The notes under the pieces: generated by a model
The model's input: only the letters and a program-made list of their open reading frames with translations
The model's database searches: none
What the model was told of the DNA's origin: nothing
From: an uncultured Kordiimonas sp.
Lineage (GTDB): Bacteria > Pseudomonadota > Alphaproteobacteria > Sphingomonadales > Kordiimonadaceae
Assembly (NCBI GenBank): GCA_947492375.1
Contig: CANLMI010000002.1
Span: 869,529-933,528, forward strand
Length of the DNA stretch: 64,000 nucleotides
Direction of reading: 5' to 3'
Shown: positions 9,549-17,654 of the stretch, one piece after another
Numbering within the stretch: position 1 is the first letter of the stretch
How the letters are laid out: each line of letters starts with the position of its first letter
Position numbers and translations under genes: made by a program

Positions 9549-10550
9549 ATGCATGCATTGAAATGTTATAAGAAGTACTTGATCAATTCAGGCAAACAAA
9601 ACATTGCTTGCCTGACAATCACACTCATGCTGTCTACTCTTGCATCAACGACTGTTCTTTCATTACCAAATGCATGCCCCAAACCGATAAAAACAGACGA
9701 CCCATTTTCTGGTTTTGATGACCTCTTGAGCGATGACGAAAAACGCGCAGAATTACACAAAGACCTCGACCGTAAACTCGCGCAGCACAACGCTCCATGC
9801 GACCCTACCGAAAAACAGAGTAAACCTTCACAGGCACCAGCAACGGCTTCTACTCCTTCTCAAAGTCAGACCGATAATCAAAAAGGCGAACAAAAAAGCG
9901 CACCACAGGCTACACAAACCAACCCCCAAGAGAGCACCAAGGTGTCATCAGAACCGGATTTACCGTCCGTTACATCAACGAATAATAATGCCCCTAAAAT
10001 CAATGAAGACACTTATTCCTCACCTTGGGCTAACCATTCAACGAAAAATAATGACCAACAGTCTATCGCTTTAGAACCAATGGAAACGAATACTCCACAA
10101 GACAGTTCAGCGTCAGCATTCGGTTCACAATCACAAGCTCCTGTTGAGACTATCAATAGCGACACAAAACAATCGCTTCCATCATCCAGTATTTCTGGCG
10201 CCGACGGCAAACAACAAAGAACAAAGGCGACACCACCCACCACAGCCAAAGTTGAGTCAGAATTTTTAAAGAAGTACGGTGCCTCAACGCAACCATCATC
10301 TCAAAGCATTGAAGATATCGCTGACCAACATAAAAACCGCAGTCAATATGGATTTGGCACGCCAGGCAACACAGGGTCTAACACCCAAACACCAAACTAT
10401 TCTGATCCACAAAGAAATACTGATCAGGCAACAACTATTAGTGCCGATAAAGCTGTTTTAGCAGCGCTAAAAAAGCGCTTAGCACATGAAAAAGACCCAG
10501 AGAAAAGAAAAGAAATTCAAGCCGAAATTGATCGATATAAAAAGAAATAA
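9549..10550 (+). CDS. Secreted low-complexity protein, first gene of the envelope cluster
   Basis: No family recognised; 333 aa. A Sec signal peptide spans about residues 1-38. A short acidic conserved-looking segment follows (about 50-83, 'DPFSGFDDLLSDDEKR' and then DLDRKL), and the centre (about 85-290) is very rich in Ser, Thr, Gln, Asn and Pro, so probably disordered. The last 36 residues are a charged helix ending in lysines. The motif DLD[RK][KR]L-x3-N-[AT]-P at residues 72-83 recurs at the mature N-terminus of the next protein, which suggests a common partner. The build suits a flexible periplasmic or surface tether, but no function can be assigned. It is 74 bases ahead of the next gene. 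Confidence 0.7.
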   Translation: MHALKCYKKYLINSGKQNIACLTITLMLSTLASTTVLSLPNACPKPIKTDDPFSGFDDLLSDDEKRAELHKDLDRKLAQHNAPCDPTEKQSKPSQAPATASTPSQSQTDNQKGEQKSAPQATQTNPQESTKVSSEPDLPSVTSTNNNAPKINEDTYSSPWANHSTKNNDQQSIALEPMETNTPQDSSASAFGSQSQAPVETINSDTKQSLPSSSISGADGKQQRTKATPPTTAKVESEFLKKYGASTQPSSQSIEDIADQHKNRSQYGFGTPGNTGSNTQTPNYSDPQRNTDQATTISADKAVLAALKKRLAHEKDPEKRKEIQAEIDRYKKK

Positions 10551-10624
10551 AATAATAATAATTATAAGCCACCAGAATGAAGAATACTTGGCAAACACAT
10601 ATGCAGAATATTTAAGGGGCTAAC

Positions 10625-11845
10625 GTGAGACAATCTTTTATAAATTTAAATCAATATTTATTTAGATCATTGATTTTACTGACAATAACGCTGATGGGTG
10701 CAAATGCGTCTGCTCAGGATTTTGATCTCGACAAACGGTTAAAAAAACAAAATACACCACCAGTTGCTACTACACATAAAACCATCCAATATGCTGACAC
10801 CAGCCACCTACCTAAACTTGATGTCATTATCCCAGTTTTTGATCCAAATATTCCGAAAAAAGACAAAGATGATGTTTGGCCTGAAGTAAGACGGGCAGAA
10901 GCAAATCGCTTTGCCTGGATGATGAAAAAGGCCTTAGAGCGATCACAGGCTTTTGGTGCAGTGAGAGTGAGCCCGAACGATTCTGGATTTGGCGAAATAT
11001 ATGTACACGGCAAAATTCTCAGAGCAAACGGGGAAGACATCAGACTCGAAATTACCGTTAATGATATTCGCGGTAAAAAGAAAACATGGATCAAAGCCAA
11101 AAAATTTAAATACCGCGTACAAGAGAGTTTTCACAAAAGCACAAGAACTAAAGGAAGTGATTCTTACGCGCCTATTTTTGATATGATTGCACAGGAAATT
11201 GTTAAAAAACTATCCCGCAAGAAAGCAAAAGATCTTCAGAAATTGCCTGCCATTACAGAAATGCGGTTCGCTAATATGTTTGGATCTGAGTATTTTGGCA
11301 AGTATCTAAAATCAAAGAGGGGAACGTATAAACTGGTAGGTTTGCCCGATGAAAATGACCAAGTTTATGCAAAAATTCGGGCCATGCGCATTCAAGAACA
11401 ACTTTTCATCGACCAATTACAGCCACACTATGAAGACTTTAGCACACGCATGAACCCACATTACTTTGCCTGGCAAGAACATGCCTTGCCAATTGCACGT
11501 GAACGTCGGAAACAAAAAAATGCTGCCATGTGGGGCACAATAGCTGCAATTGGCGGTACTGTTGTTGCGGCAACTAGCGATAATAAAACAGTCCAAACAG
11601 TTGGCGTCGTTACAGCCGTTGGTGGAGGCTTGGTTGCGTTCAAAAAGTTTGGTGACGCCAAAGCAAGCGCTAGTGTACTCGATGAGATGGGTCGCACATT
11701 AAATTTGGACTTAGGTGTACAGGTTGTAGAATTTGAAGGAATTCAAACCAAACTTGAAGGCGATGCCATTGATCAATTTGTGGCTTACCGTGTTCATCTC
11801 CTGAAAATATATGAAAGCGAATATACACCTGATGTTCAATTATAG
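10625..11845 (+). CDS. Periplasmic protein of unknown family, envelope cluster
   Basis: A 406-aa exported protein that I do not recognise. The GTG start at 10625 has an AAGGGG ribosome site. The signal peptide ends near 'NASA-Q' (residues 27-31), leaving a mature N-terminus with DLDKRL-x3-NTP (34-45), a motif shared with the preceding gene. Residues about 60-180 read as alternating strands and helices, starting with 'KLDVIIPVFDPNIP' and holding 'GEIYVHGKILRANGEDIRL'; this resembles envelope proteins with a LpoB/CsgG-like or TolB-like fold, but that is only an impression. A Gly/Ala/Val-rich segment near 300-335 ('GTIAAIGGTVVAAT', 'VGVVTAVGGGLVAF') could associate with a membrane. Next gene starts 30 bases on. 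Confidence 0.7.
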   Translation: MRQSFINLNQYLFRSLILLTITLMGANASAQDFDLDKRLKKQNTPPVATTHKTIQYADTSHLPKLDVIIPVFDPNIPKKDKDDVWPEVRRAEANRFAWMMKKALERSQAFGAVRVSPNDSGFGEIYVHGKILRANGEDIRLEITVNDIRGKKKTWIKAKKFKYRVQESFHKSTRTKGSDSYAPIFDMIAQEIVKKLSRKKAKDLQKLPAITEMRFANMFGSEYFGKYLKSKRGTYKLVGLPDENDQVYAKIRAMRIQEQLFIDQLQPHYEDFSTRMNPHYFAWQEHALPIARERRKQKNAAMWGTIAAIGGTVVAATSDNKTVQTVGVVTAVGGGLVAFKKFGDAKASASVLDEMGRTLNLDLGVQVVEFEGIQTKLEGDAIDQFVAYRVHLLKIYESEYTPDVQL

Positions 11846-11875
11846 AGCCCGGTCTATAAAAAATTGGGCTTGAAG

Positions 11876-13393
11876 ATGAAGGATAAAGCTGAACAAAATG
11901 GGCATACTGAAAGTGCCGATTCTAAGTTTCAAACCCTCAATGCAGCGCGTGAACGCCGCAACAATATGGTTGGGCACGGTAAACGCGCGCTCATTGCTTT
12001 TGCTATCTGTGTAATTATTGCAGGCGGTATTTTTACCGTATTCTCGTTTCAGAATATCTCGCCTTCTAACTTATCAAACACCACTGACAACACAGTACCT
12101 TCGGATCAAGAAGCCATAGACTGCGAAATAATTACGGTATCACCTGCTGATACTGAGCACCCTTGTAACTTGAAAGACCGTTTCCATGAAATATACCGTA
12201 TTTTCACGGCACAGCATCTGCCCGACCTAGAAAACTCTGCAAAAGAGAAATTTGTTCAAATTGAGCTTACGAAAATACAAGAAACAGAAAGTAATGCCAT
12301 CGAAGCATTCGACAAATCTGATTTCACGGCTGCTATTACTCTCATAGAAACGGCAATAAATGCATCCGAGGCTTTAAAAACGAATATTAATAACACTTTT
12401 AAAGAAACCTATTTTAAGGCGTCGCAGGCATTTCAATATAATGACTACCAAACAGCAAAAAGTTATATTGAAAAGTCCCTGAGGTTAAACCCTTCTGATG
12501 CTAATTCTGCCACCCTTCAAGAGCGTATCGCCGTTTTACCAGATGTATTAAACTTATATCAAAAAGTTGCTGAGGCAGAAGTACAAAACCAGTTACTGGA
12601 TAAGTTCAGATATATGAAAAAAATTCTGGCACTTGACCCTATGAGGCAAGATATCGCGTCCGAATTACCAGTTCTTGGTAAACAAATTAAAGAGATCCAA
12701 TATGATAACTTTCTGAGGCAAGCAGGCGGATTTATTGACAACGACGAACTTGACCGCGCCAGAAATACACTAGCTGAAGCAAACAGTCTCTTTCCAAACA
12801 GACACGATAGTGCCGCGCTGTTACAGAAAATTGCCTCAATAGAAAAACAACGCCTGATCACCAGACTACTGGATGACGCAAAATTTGCTGAAACGAATGA
12901 TGATTGGCCTACGGCCATGCGTAACTATAATCAAGTTTTAACAGAAGACAATACAAATCAAATAGCAGAAAACGGCCGTGAGAAAGCCAATACAATTATT
13001 CAAGCTAACAACAGAGGGGTTGATATGTTAAATCGGCAAAGTCGTATGCAGGATACTCGTATTCACCAACGCATTGTAGAATTTGTTGAACAGATCAAAC
13101 CACTTGCGACAGACAGCCCCACATTAGCAACTACCATAAATTCGTTAGAAGAAACTCTGTTATTATGGGCACAAACCAGAAAAGTAACGGTGCTATCAGA
13201 TGGAAAATCAGATATAAAAGTTCGCCGGGTTGGCAATGTGGGGAAGATAAAGTCGAAAGATATTAACCTGAAGCCCGGCAGCTATGAATTCGAATGCACT
13301 CGCAAAGGTTATCGTTCCAATATTGTAAAACATCATATCCCACCGCAGGGCAAAATTGGCTCCGTTACTATTATTTGTGATGTCCCTGTTTAG
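11876..13393 (+). CDS. Membrane-anchored TPR protein with C-terminal PEGA-like domain
   Basis: 505 aa: a cytoplasmic N-terminus (1-37), one membrane helix (about 38-58), then a periplasmic region. That region holds helical TPR-like repeats (about 130-410; for example 'NDYQTAKSYIEKSLRLNPSDA' and 'DWPTAMRNYNQVLTEDN') and a C-terminal beta domain of about 65 residues with a PEGA-like ending ('LKPGSYEFECTRKGYRS'). TPRs suggest a protein-binding scaffold. I start at the ATG at 11876; a TTG four codons earlier lacks a ribosome site. Flanked by the unknown periplasmic protein and the PEGA/FGE protein, it looks like a structural part of the same complex. No enzymatic motif seen. Confidence 0.75.
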   Translation: MKDKAEQNGHTESADSKFQTLNAARERRNNMVGHGKRALIAFAICVIIAGGIFTVFSFQNISPSNLSNTTDNTVPSDQEAIDCEIITVSPADTEHPCNLKDRFHEIYRIFTAQHLPDLENSAKEKFVQIELTKIQETESNAIEAFDKSDFTAAITLIETAINASEALKTNINNTFKETYFKASQAFQYNDYQTAKSYIEKSLRLNPSDANSATLQERIAVLPDVLNLYQKVAEAEVQNQLLDKFRYMKKILALDPMRQDIASELPVLGKQIKEIQYDNFLRQAGGFIDNDELDRARNTLAEANSLFPNRHDSAALLQKIASIEKQRLITRLLDDAKFAETNDDWPTAMRNYNQVLTEDNTNQIAENGREKANTIIQANNRGVDMLNRQSRMQDTRIHQRIVEFVEQIKPLATDSPTLATTINSLEETLLLWAQTRKVTVLSDGKSDIKVRRVGNVGKIKSKDINLKPGSYEFECTRKGYRSNIVKHHIPPQGKIGSVTIICDVPV

Positions 13394-13426
13394 GCCAATC
13401 GATTTTTAATACTGTTGAAGTCAATC

Positions 13427-15535
13427 ATGTCAAAAAAGCCAAAATCTTTAAAAGACTTAAAAAAAGCAACCGAGACTGTTGGCCCTGACGCAACGCCCAA
13501 GAAAACTTCGCAAAACATCCACGCAGCAATTGGAAATGCCAAAGGTAATCAGATTAAAGCACTGATTGTCGGTAGTATTGTCGTCTTTATATTGTTGGTT
13601 GCCATGTCAACATTCTACATGTTTTCAAAGGGCTTAGCAGTCCTGATAAAACCCGAAGATGCCTTGACAAATGGCTATGTAACCTTGGAATCAGGCCTTG
13701 GCTGGGTATCTGACGATCAGGAAGTATTTGTATTAGGGTCATCCTACCAGATCAGTGTTCATGCAGCCGACTTTATCAGCCAGACAATTGACATTACAAA
13801 TGATCAAAAAACCAGTTTTATCGAAGTCGTGTTACAACCAAAACCAGCAACGCTTCATATTAAAACAGATCCAGTAAAAGAGGGCACAAAATGGCTAATT
13901 GATGGTAAGCAGGTCACTACTAACAAACAATTAGATACAGAACTTCCGCCCGGCGATTACCAACTGATCGTGGACCACCCTTATTTTGATCCAATCAATC
14001 AAACGCTAACCCTAAACCGTGCAGAAAATGTGAACCGGGTTATTCCTTTGAATAAAACACAAGGCCAAATTTCATTGCAGTCAATACCATCAGGCGCTTC
14101 TGCCGTTCTTGATGGTGTAACACCAATTATCTTGCCATACTCGGGGCTGATAGACGGCGGTAAACACAGCATACAAATTAACGCAAACGGTTATACCCCA
14201 ATTATAGACCAAATTGAGATTACTAACACACAAAAAGTCATACAAAGAAACTACCGCCTGGAACCAATGCAGGCAGGGGTACAAATCAATGTCCAACCTC
14301 AATCTGCACGAATTACAATTGATGGCAAATCGGTTAACAGTGCCAAGATAACACCTGTTAATGCCAACCAAAGCTACCGCATTGAAGTTTCTTACCAAGG
14401 GTATGTGCCTGAACGACGCACAGTTCGTATCCCGCCCGGGCAAACGGAACAACTCTCTTTCACACTAAAGCCTGCGTATGGTACTATTACATTCAGTACA
14501 GAACCCCGCGGCGCCGATATATTTATAAATGGCCAAAATAAGGGGAAAACACCCTTAACGACCAACTTACAAGTCCTTCCAACTAAGGTAGAATATAGGC
14601 GCATAGGCTACAGGGCGGTAGTTGAAAACATAACGCCCGTTTTGAATAAAACAACCACAGTCAACGCACGCCTATTAACTGAACTTGATGCACGACTGCA
14701 AGAGTTACCAAGGGTCATGACGGATAGTGCAGGTATTGAACTTGTAAGGTTTAAACCTGACCGGCAGGCGTTTTTCATTGGGGCCCAACGCGGCGACCCG
14801 GGCCAAATGGCGAATGAAATATATCGCCAGGTGCAGCTTACTAAATATTTCTATGCCAGCAAATATGAAGTAACCGCCAACCAGTTTAGGAAGTTTGCGC
14901 CTTCCTATACCAATACTGGAGCAAATAACATGCCTGCTACACAGGTAACATGGCTTGAAGCAGCACAGTTTTGTAATTGGCTAAGTAACCAGGAAAAACT
15001 AAATCCGTTTTACACCATTCGATCCGGGCAGGTAGTAGGATATGATCCATACGCAGATGGATACAGATTGCCATCAGAATCAGAATGGGAATGGCTCGCC
15101 CGTAAATCACGCCGGCAACAAATCACGCCCTTTACATGGGGAAGCCGAAGCACAGTTACATCAACTGCGGGCAACTTGGCAGATGAAGCAGCAAAAAGCT
15201 CGGTACCTAAATATATCCCAAATTATACCGATGGCTACGCGACGTTAGCACCTGTAGGAAGTTTTCCTACAGAAATATCTGGCCTTCATGATATGTCGGG
15301 TAACGTACGGGAATGGGTTAATGACCGCTATGCGTTAAATGTCCCTGCGCGGGGAACTATTGCCGTAAATTATTTCGGCCCTCAATCGGGTGACGGCCAT
15401 GTTGTCAAAGGCTCAAGTTATAGAACGGCAAACCTTACCAACCTTCGTGCCGCAAGCCGACAAAAAGAAGGAATAAGCGCTGATGATATCGGTTTCAGAG
15501 TTGTAAGATATGTTTACGGTGCAGAAGATAAATAA
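13427..15535 (+). CDS. Membrane-anchored PEGA-repeat protein with C-terminal FGE/SUMF1-like domain
   Basis: 702 aa. After a basic cytoplasmic N-terminus and one membrane helix (about 43-65) come four PEGA-type beta repeats (about 140-208, 212-279, 282-348, 350-417) and a possible fifth before them. The repeats end in motifs such as 'NGYTPII', 'QGYVPERRTVRIPPG' and 'IGYRAVVE'. Residues about 430-697 form a formylglycine-generating-enzyme-like domain ('KYEVTANQFRKF', 'QVTWLEAAQFCNWLS', 'YRLPSESEWEWLARK', 'GLHDMSGNVREWVNDRY'). The C-terminal active-site cysteines of true FGE are absent: the only Cys is the one in 'AAQFCNW'. It is therefore probably a binding, lectin-like module rather than a sulfatase activator. 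I start at the ATG at 13427, not the TTG at 13415. Confidence 0.85.
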   Translation: MSKKPKSLKDLKKATETVGPDATPKKTSQNIHAAIGNAKGNQIKALIVGSIVVFILLVAMSTFYMFSKGLAVLIKPEDALTNGYVTLESGLGWVSDDQEVFVLGSSYQISVHAADFISQTIDITNDQKTSFIEVVLQPKPATLHIKTDPVKEGTKWLIDGKQVTTNKQLDTELPPGDYQLIVDHPYFDPINQTLTLNRAENVNRVIPLNKTQGQISLQSIPSGASAVLDGVTPIILPYSGLIDGGKHSIQINANGYTPIIDQIEITNTQKVIQRNYRLEPMQAGVQINVQPQSARITIDGKSVNSAKITPVNANQSYRIEVSYQGYVPERRTVRIPPGQTEQLSFTLKPAYGTITFSTEPRGADIFINGQNKGKTPLTTNLQVLPTKVEYRRIGYRAVVENITPVLNKTTTVNARLLTELDARLQELPRVMTDSAGIELVRFKPDRQAFFIGAQRGDPGQMANEIYRQVQLTKYFYASKYEVTANQFRKFAPSYTNTGANNMPATQVTWLEAAQFCNWLSNQEKLNPFYTIRSGQVVGYDPYADGYRLPSESEWEWLARKSRRQQITPFTWGSRSTVTSTAGNLADEAAKSSVPKYIPNYTDGYATLAPVGSFPTEISGLHDMSGNVREWVNDRYALNVPARGTIAVNYFGPQSGDGHVVKGSSYRTANLTNLRAASRQKEGISADDIGFRVVRYVYGAEDK

Positions 15536-15545
15536 AAGGGCCGAT

Positions 15546-15779
15546 ATGAAGAACAGCAAAGTTAAAGAAATTAAACACTCATATACCCCATCAGACCCCA
15601 ATGCATCAGGCATAATGGCCAATTCGCCTACTCGTCACGAGATACGAATACATAAAAGTCTGATATGTGCAGGGCTACTTTTGCTGGCATGCGTCTACTC
15701 ACATAGCCTTGTAGCCCAGCAAGCTGCCAAACAACGTATATCCGTAAGCCAAGCCGTAAACTTTCCCAATGATATATAA
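15546..15779 (+). CDS. Small secreted or anchored protein in the envelope cluster
   Basis: 77 aa, no family recognised. A hydrophilic stretch of about 35 residues precedes a hydrophobic segment ('LICAGLLLLACVYSHSLVAQQ'), which could be a membrane anchor or a late signal peptide cleaved after 'SLVA'. The roughly 20 residues beyond it ('ISVSQAVNFPNDI') would lie in the periplasm. I use the ATG at 15546 with an AAAAGGG ribosome site, 10 bases after the previous stop; an upstream in-frame start would overlap the PEGA/FGE gene. It directly precedes the MotA/TolQ/ExbB gene by 30 bases, so a role as a small accessory subunit of that channel is plausible but unproven. Confidence 0.6.
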   Translation: MKNSKVKEIKHSYTPSDPNASGIMANSPTRHEIRIHKSLICAGLLLLACVYSHSLVAQQAAKQRISVSQAVNFPNDI

Positions 15780-15809
15780 GCCTAGAGACAATAAAAGAGG
15801 AACAGAAAC

Positions 15810-16571
15810 ATGAAGAATTCACTTATATCCTTTGCTGTCTTTTTTGGGATCGTTATCGTCGTACATCTCGTTTATATCGGCGTAATCATACCGCAGGCGG
15901 AACAATCAACATTAACAGCTATTCAAAATGGGCAGTCAGTTTCACGCAGCCTTTGGGTTATTTTACAAGACGGAGAACAAGAAGTTTGTTTCATACTGAT
16001 GTTTTACGGCATGTATTTACTTGGGCTTGGCATGTATCGTCTCTGGTCAGACAATTATCTATTTGATGTGGATTTATTGGAAGAAGCAGACGCGGAAAAT
16101 CACAGCCTCGGTGAAATCTTGAAAGACCTTAGCGGATTAGACGAAAAAATTAAATCAACCCCACTTGTCCAAACATTATCTGCCAGCTTGAGGCGTTATT
16201 TGATCACTAACAATGTGCAAAATGCCTCAGATGCCGTAACAACGAGTGTCGATGCTCTCGCTGTACGTATTGAAGCAGGTAATTCTATGATCCGGTATCT
16301 TATTTGGGCAATTCCATCGATTGGATTCATTGGCACAGTACGCGGTATTGGCGTTGCGCTTGCAAAAGCTGACGAAGCTCTCGCTGGAGACATTGTTGGA
16401 ATGACCGGAGCCCTTGGTGTTGCCTTCAACTCAACTTTAGTCGCATTATTTATCAGTATAATCCTGATGTTCTTGTTACATGCACTTCAGAAAATGCAGG
16501 ATGAATTATTAGTAAAAACACAGACATATTGCGAAAAAACGCTGCTGGAACGTATTAGCCAAACTGCCTGA
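15810..16571 (+). CDS. MotA/TolQ/ExbB-family proton channel protein
   Basis: 253-aa inner-membrane protein of the family that conducts protons to drive Mot, Tol and Exb machines. Four membrane helices are readable at about 8-30, 56-79, 160-185 and 205-228. The signature part is the C-terminal pair: 'AIPSIGFIGTVRGIGVAL' followed by 'GALGVAFNSTLVALFISI', with the Pro, Gly and Thr/Ser positions typical of the family. The cytoplasmic stretch between helices 2 and 3 is about 80 residues, shorter than in MotA and like TolQ. An AGAGGA ribosome site precedes the ATG. There is no ordinary tolR/exbD neighbour; instead two VWA proteins with stator-like helices follow, which I infer to be its partners. 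Confidence 0.88.
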   Translation: MKNSLISFAVFFGIVIVVHLVYIGVIIPQAEQSTLTAIQNGQSVSRSLWVILQDGEQEVCFILMFYGMYLLGLGMYRLWSDNYLFDVDLLEEADAENHSLGEILKDLSGLDEKIKSTPLVQTLSASLRRYLITNNVQNASDAVTTSVDALAVRIEAGNSMIRYLIWAIPSIGFIGTVRGIGVALAKADEALAGDIVGMTGALGVAFNSTLVALFISIILMFLLHALQKMQDELLVKTQTYCEKTLLERISQTA

Positions 16572-16610
16572 AAACTTGTAATCAAATAGATCCTGTAGGA
16601 GCATAAATGC

Positions 16611-17654
16611 GTGGCCGCAAAACGTAAAACTGAGAGCTCAACACTCGCTTTTCTGGATATTATTTCCTGTGGCCTCGGGGCAGTTATTTTGATCTTCCTC
16701 ATCATCAAGCATAATGTTGATATCGGATCAGAGCAAACTGATGCTTTAAAAGCCGAGTTGGCTGCACTTGAACAAGAGGCAGAGCGACTAGCGAGCGAAG
16801 CTGAAAAATTAAAAAGGCAAAACGCTGATATTGAACAAGCGAGCCAGTCTTTGGAAGACCAACTTATCAATTCAGATGGCAAGCTTACAGCTCTTAAGCA
16901 ACAAAATATATCCAAAGAAAAACGAAATAAAGTTGCTGAAGGTGAACTAGAAAAAATCGAAGTTGAAATACCCGTAGACCGTGTTGAATTAACTGGCGCA
17001 GGCCAGGCAAATTATATTGTTGGCATGAAGGTAGAAGGAGACCGCATAGCCATACTGATTGATCATAGCACATCCATGACATATCCAACACTTGAGCAAG
17101 CAGTACTTGCTAAATTTGACAGCCAGAGCCAACGGCAAACAGCACCAAAATGGCAACGCACAGTCAGGGTCGCCAAATGGCTATTAGCGCGCATACCAGA
17201 ACAGTCACAGTATACTGTCATTGGATTTAATAATCAGGCCAGTTTCTTGTCACCCCAAAACACCTGGTTGTCCGCATCAAACACCGCAGACATTGCAGCA
17301 ACTATTGGAACTATATCCACCCTCTCACCATCAAATGGCACCAATTTACAGGCTGGTATCGAAGAGGCTCTAAAACTCTCACCTAAACCAACGAGTATCT
17401 ATATTGTAACGGACGGGCTTCCGACAAACGGTGACGTATCATGCGCAAAGAAATCCTCTGTTACGCCGCAGTGCCGTAGAGCCCTGATGACAGATATTTC
17501 CAAAACCCTCGCTTCGACCTTCCCACGAGGCAATGTTCCCATAAATACAATTCTATTACCCATGACCGGAGACCCGGATGCACAAGCATTATTTTGGGGC
17601 TGGGCGAATGCATCAAAAGGCACCGTTCTTTCACCAACGAAGAGTTGGCCATGA
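16611..17654 (+). CDS. VWA-domain membrane protein with stator-like helix (1)
   Basis: 347 aa, read from the GTG at 16611 with an AGGAG ribosome site 9 bases upstream. A single membrane helix (14-32) begins 'FLDIISCGLGAVIL', with Asp16 where TolR, ExbD and MotB carry their essential Asp. A coiled coil rich in Glu, Ala, Lys and Gln follows (about 40-120). The C-terminal von Willebrand A domain (about 140-345) has a complete MIDAS: 'DHSTS', the Thr of 'NGTNLQAG', and the Asp of 'VTDGLPT'. It would project the metal-binding domain into the periplasm. It overlaps the next gene by ATGA, and the two share the helix motif, so they arose by duplication. Role inferred: proton-driven partner of the TolQ-like channel. 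Confidence 0.82.
   Translation: MAAKRKTESSTLAFLDIISCGLGAVILIFLIIKHNVDIGSEQTDALKAELAALEQEAERLASEAEKLKRQNADIEQASQSLEDQLINSDGKLTALKQQNISKEKRNKVAEGELEKIEVEIPVDRVELTGAGQANYIVGMKVEGDRIAILIDHSTSMTYPTLEQAVLAKFDSQSQRQTAPKWQRTVRVAKWLLARIPEQSQYTVIGFNNQASFLSPQNTWLSASNTADIAATIGTISTLSPSNGTNLQAGIEEALKLSPKPTSIYIVTDGLPTNGDVSCAKKSSVTPQCRRALMTDISKTLASTFPRGNVPINTILLPMTGDPDAQALFWGWANASKGTVLSPTKSWP

Noticed and set aside
17594-17650. Longer N-terminus for the second VWA protein
   Set aside because: Would lie within the first VWA gene; the ATG at 17651 gives an ATGA overlap and the same basic N-terminus plus helix as its paralogue.
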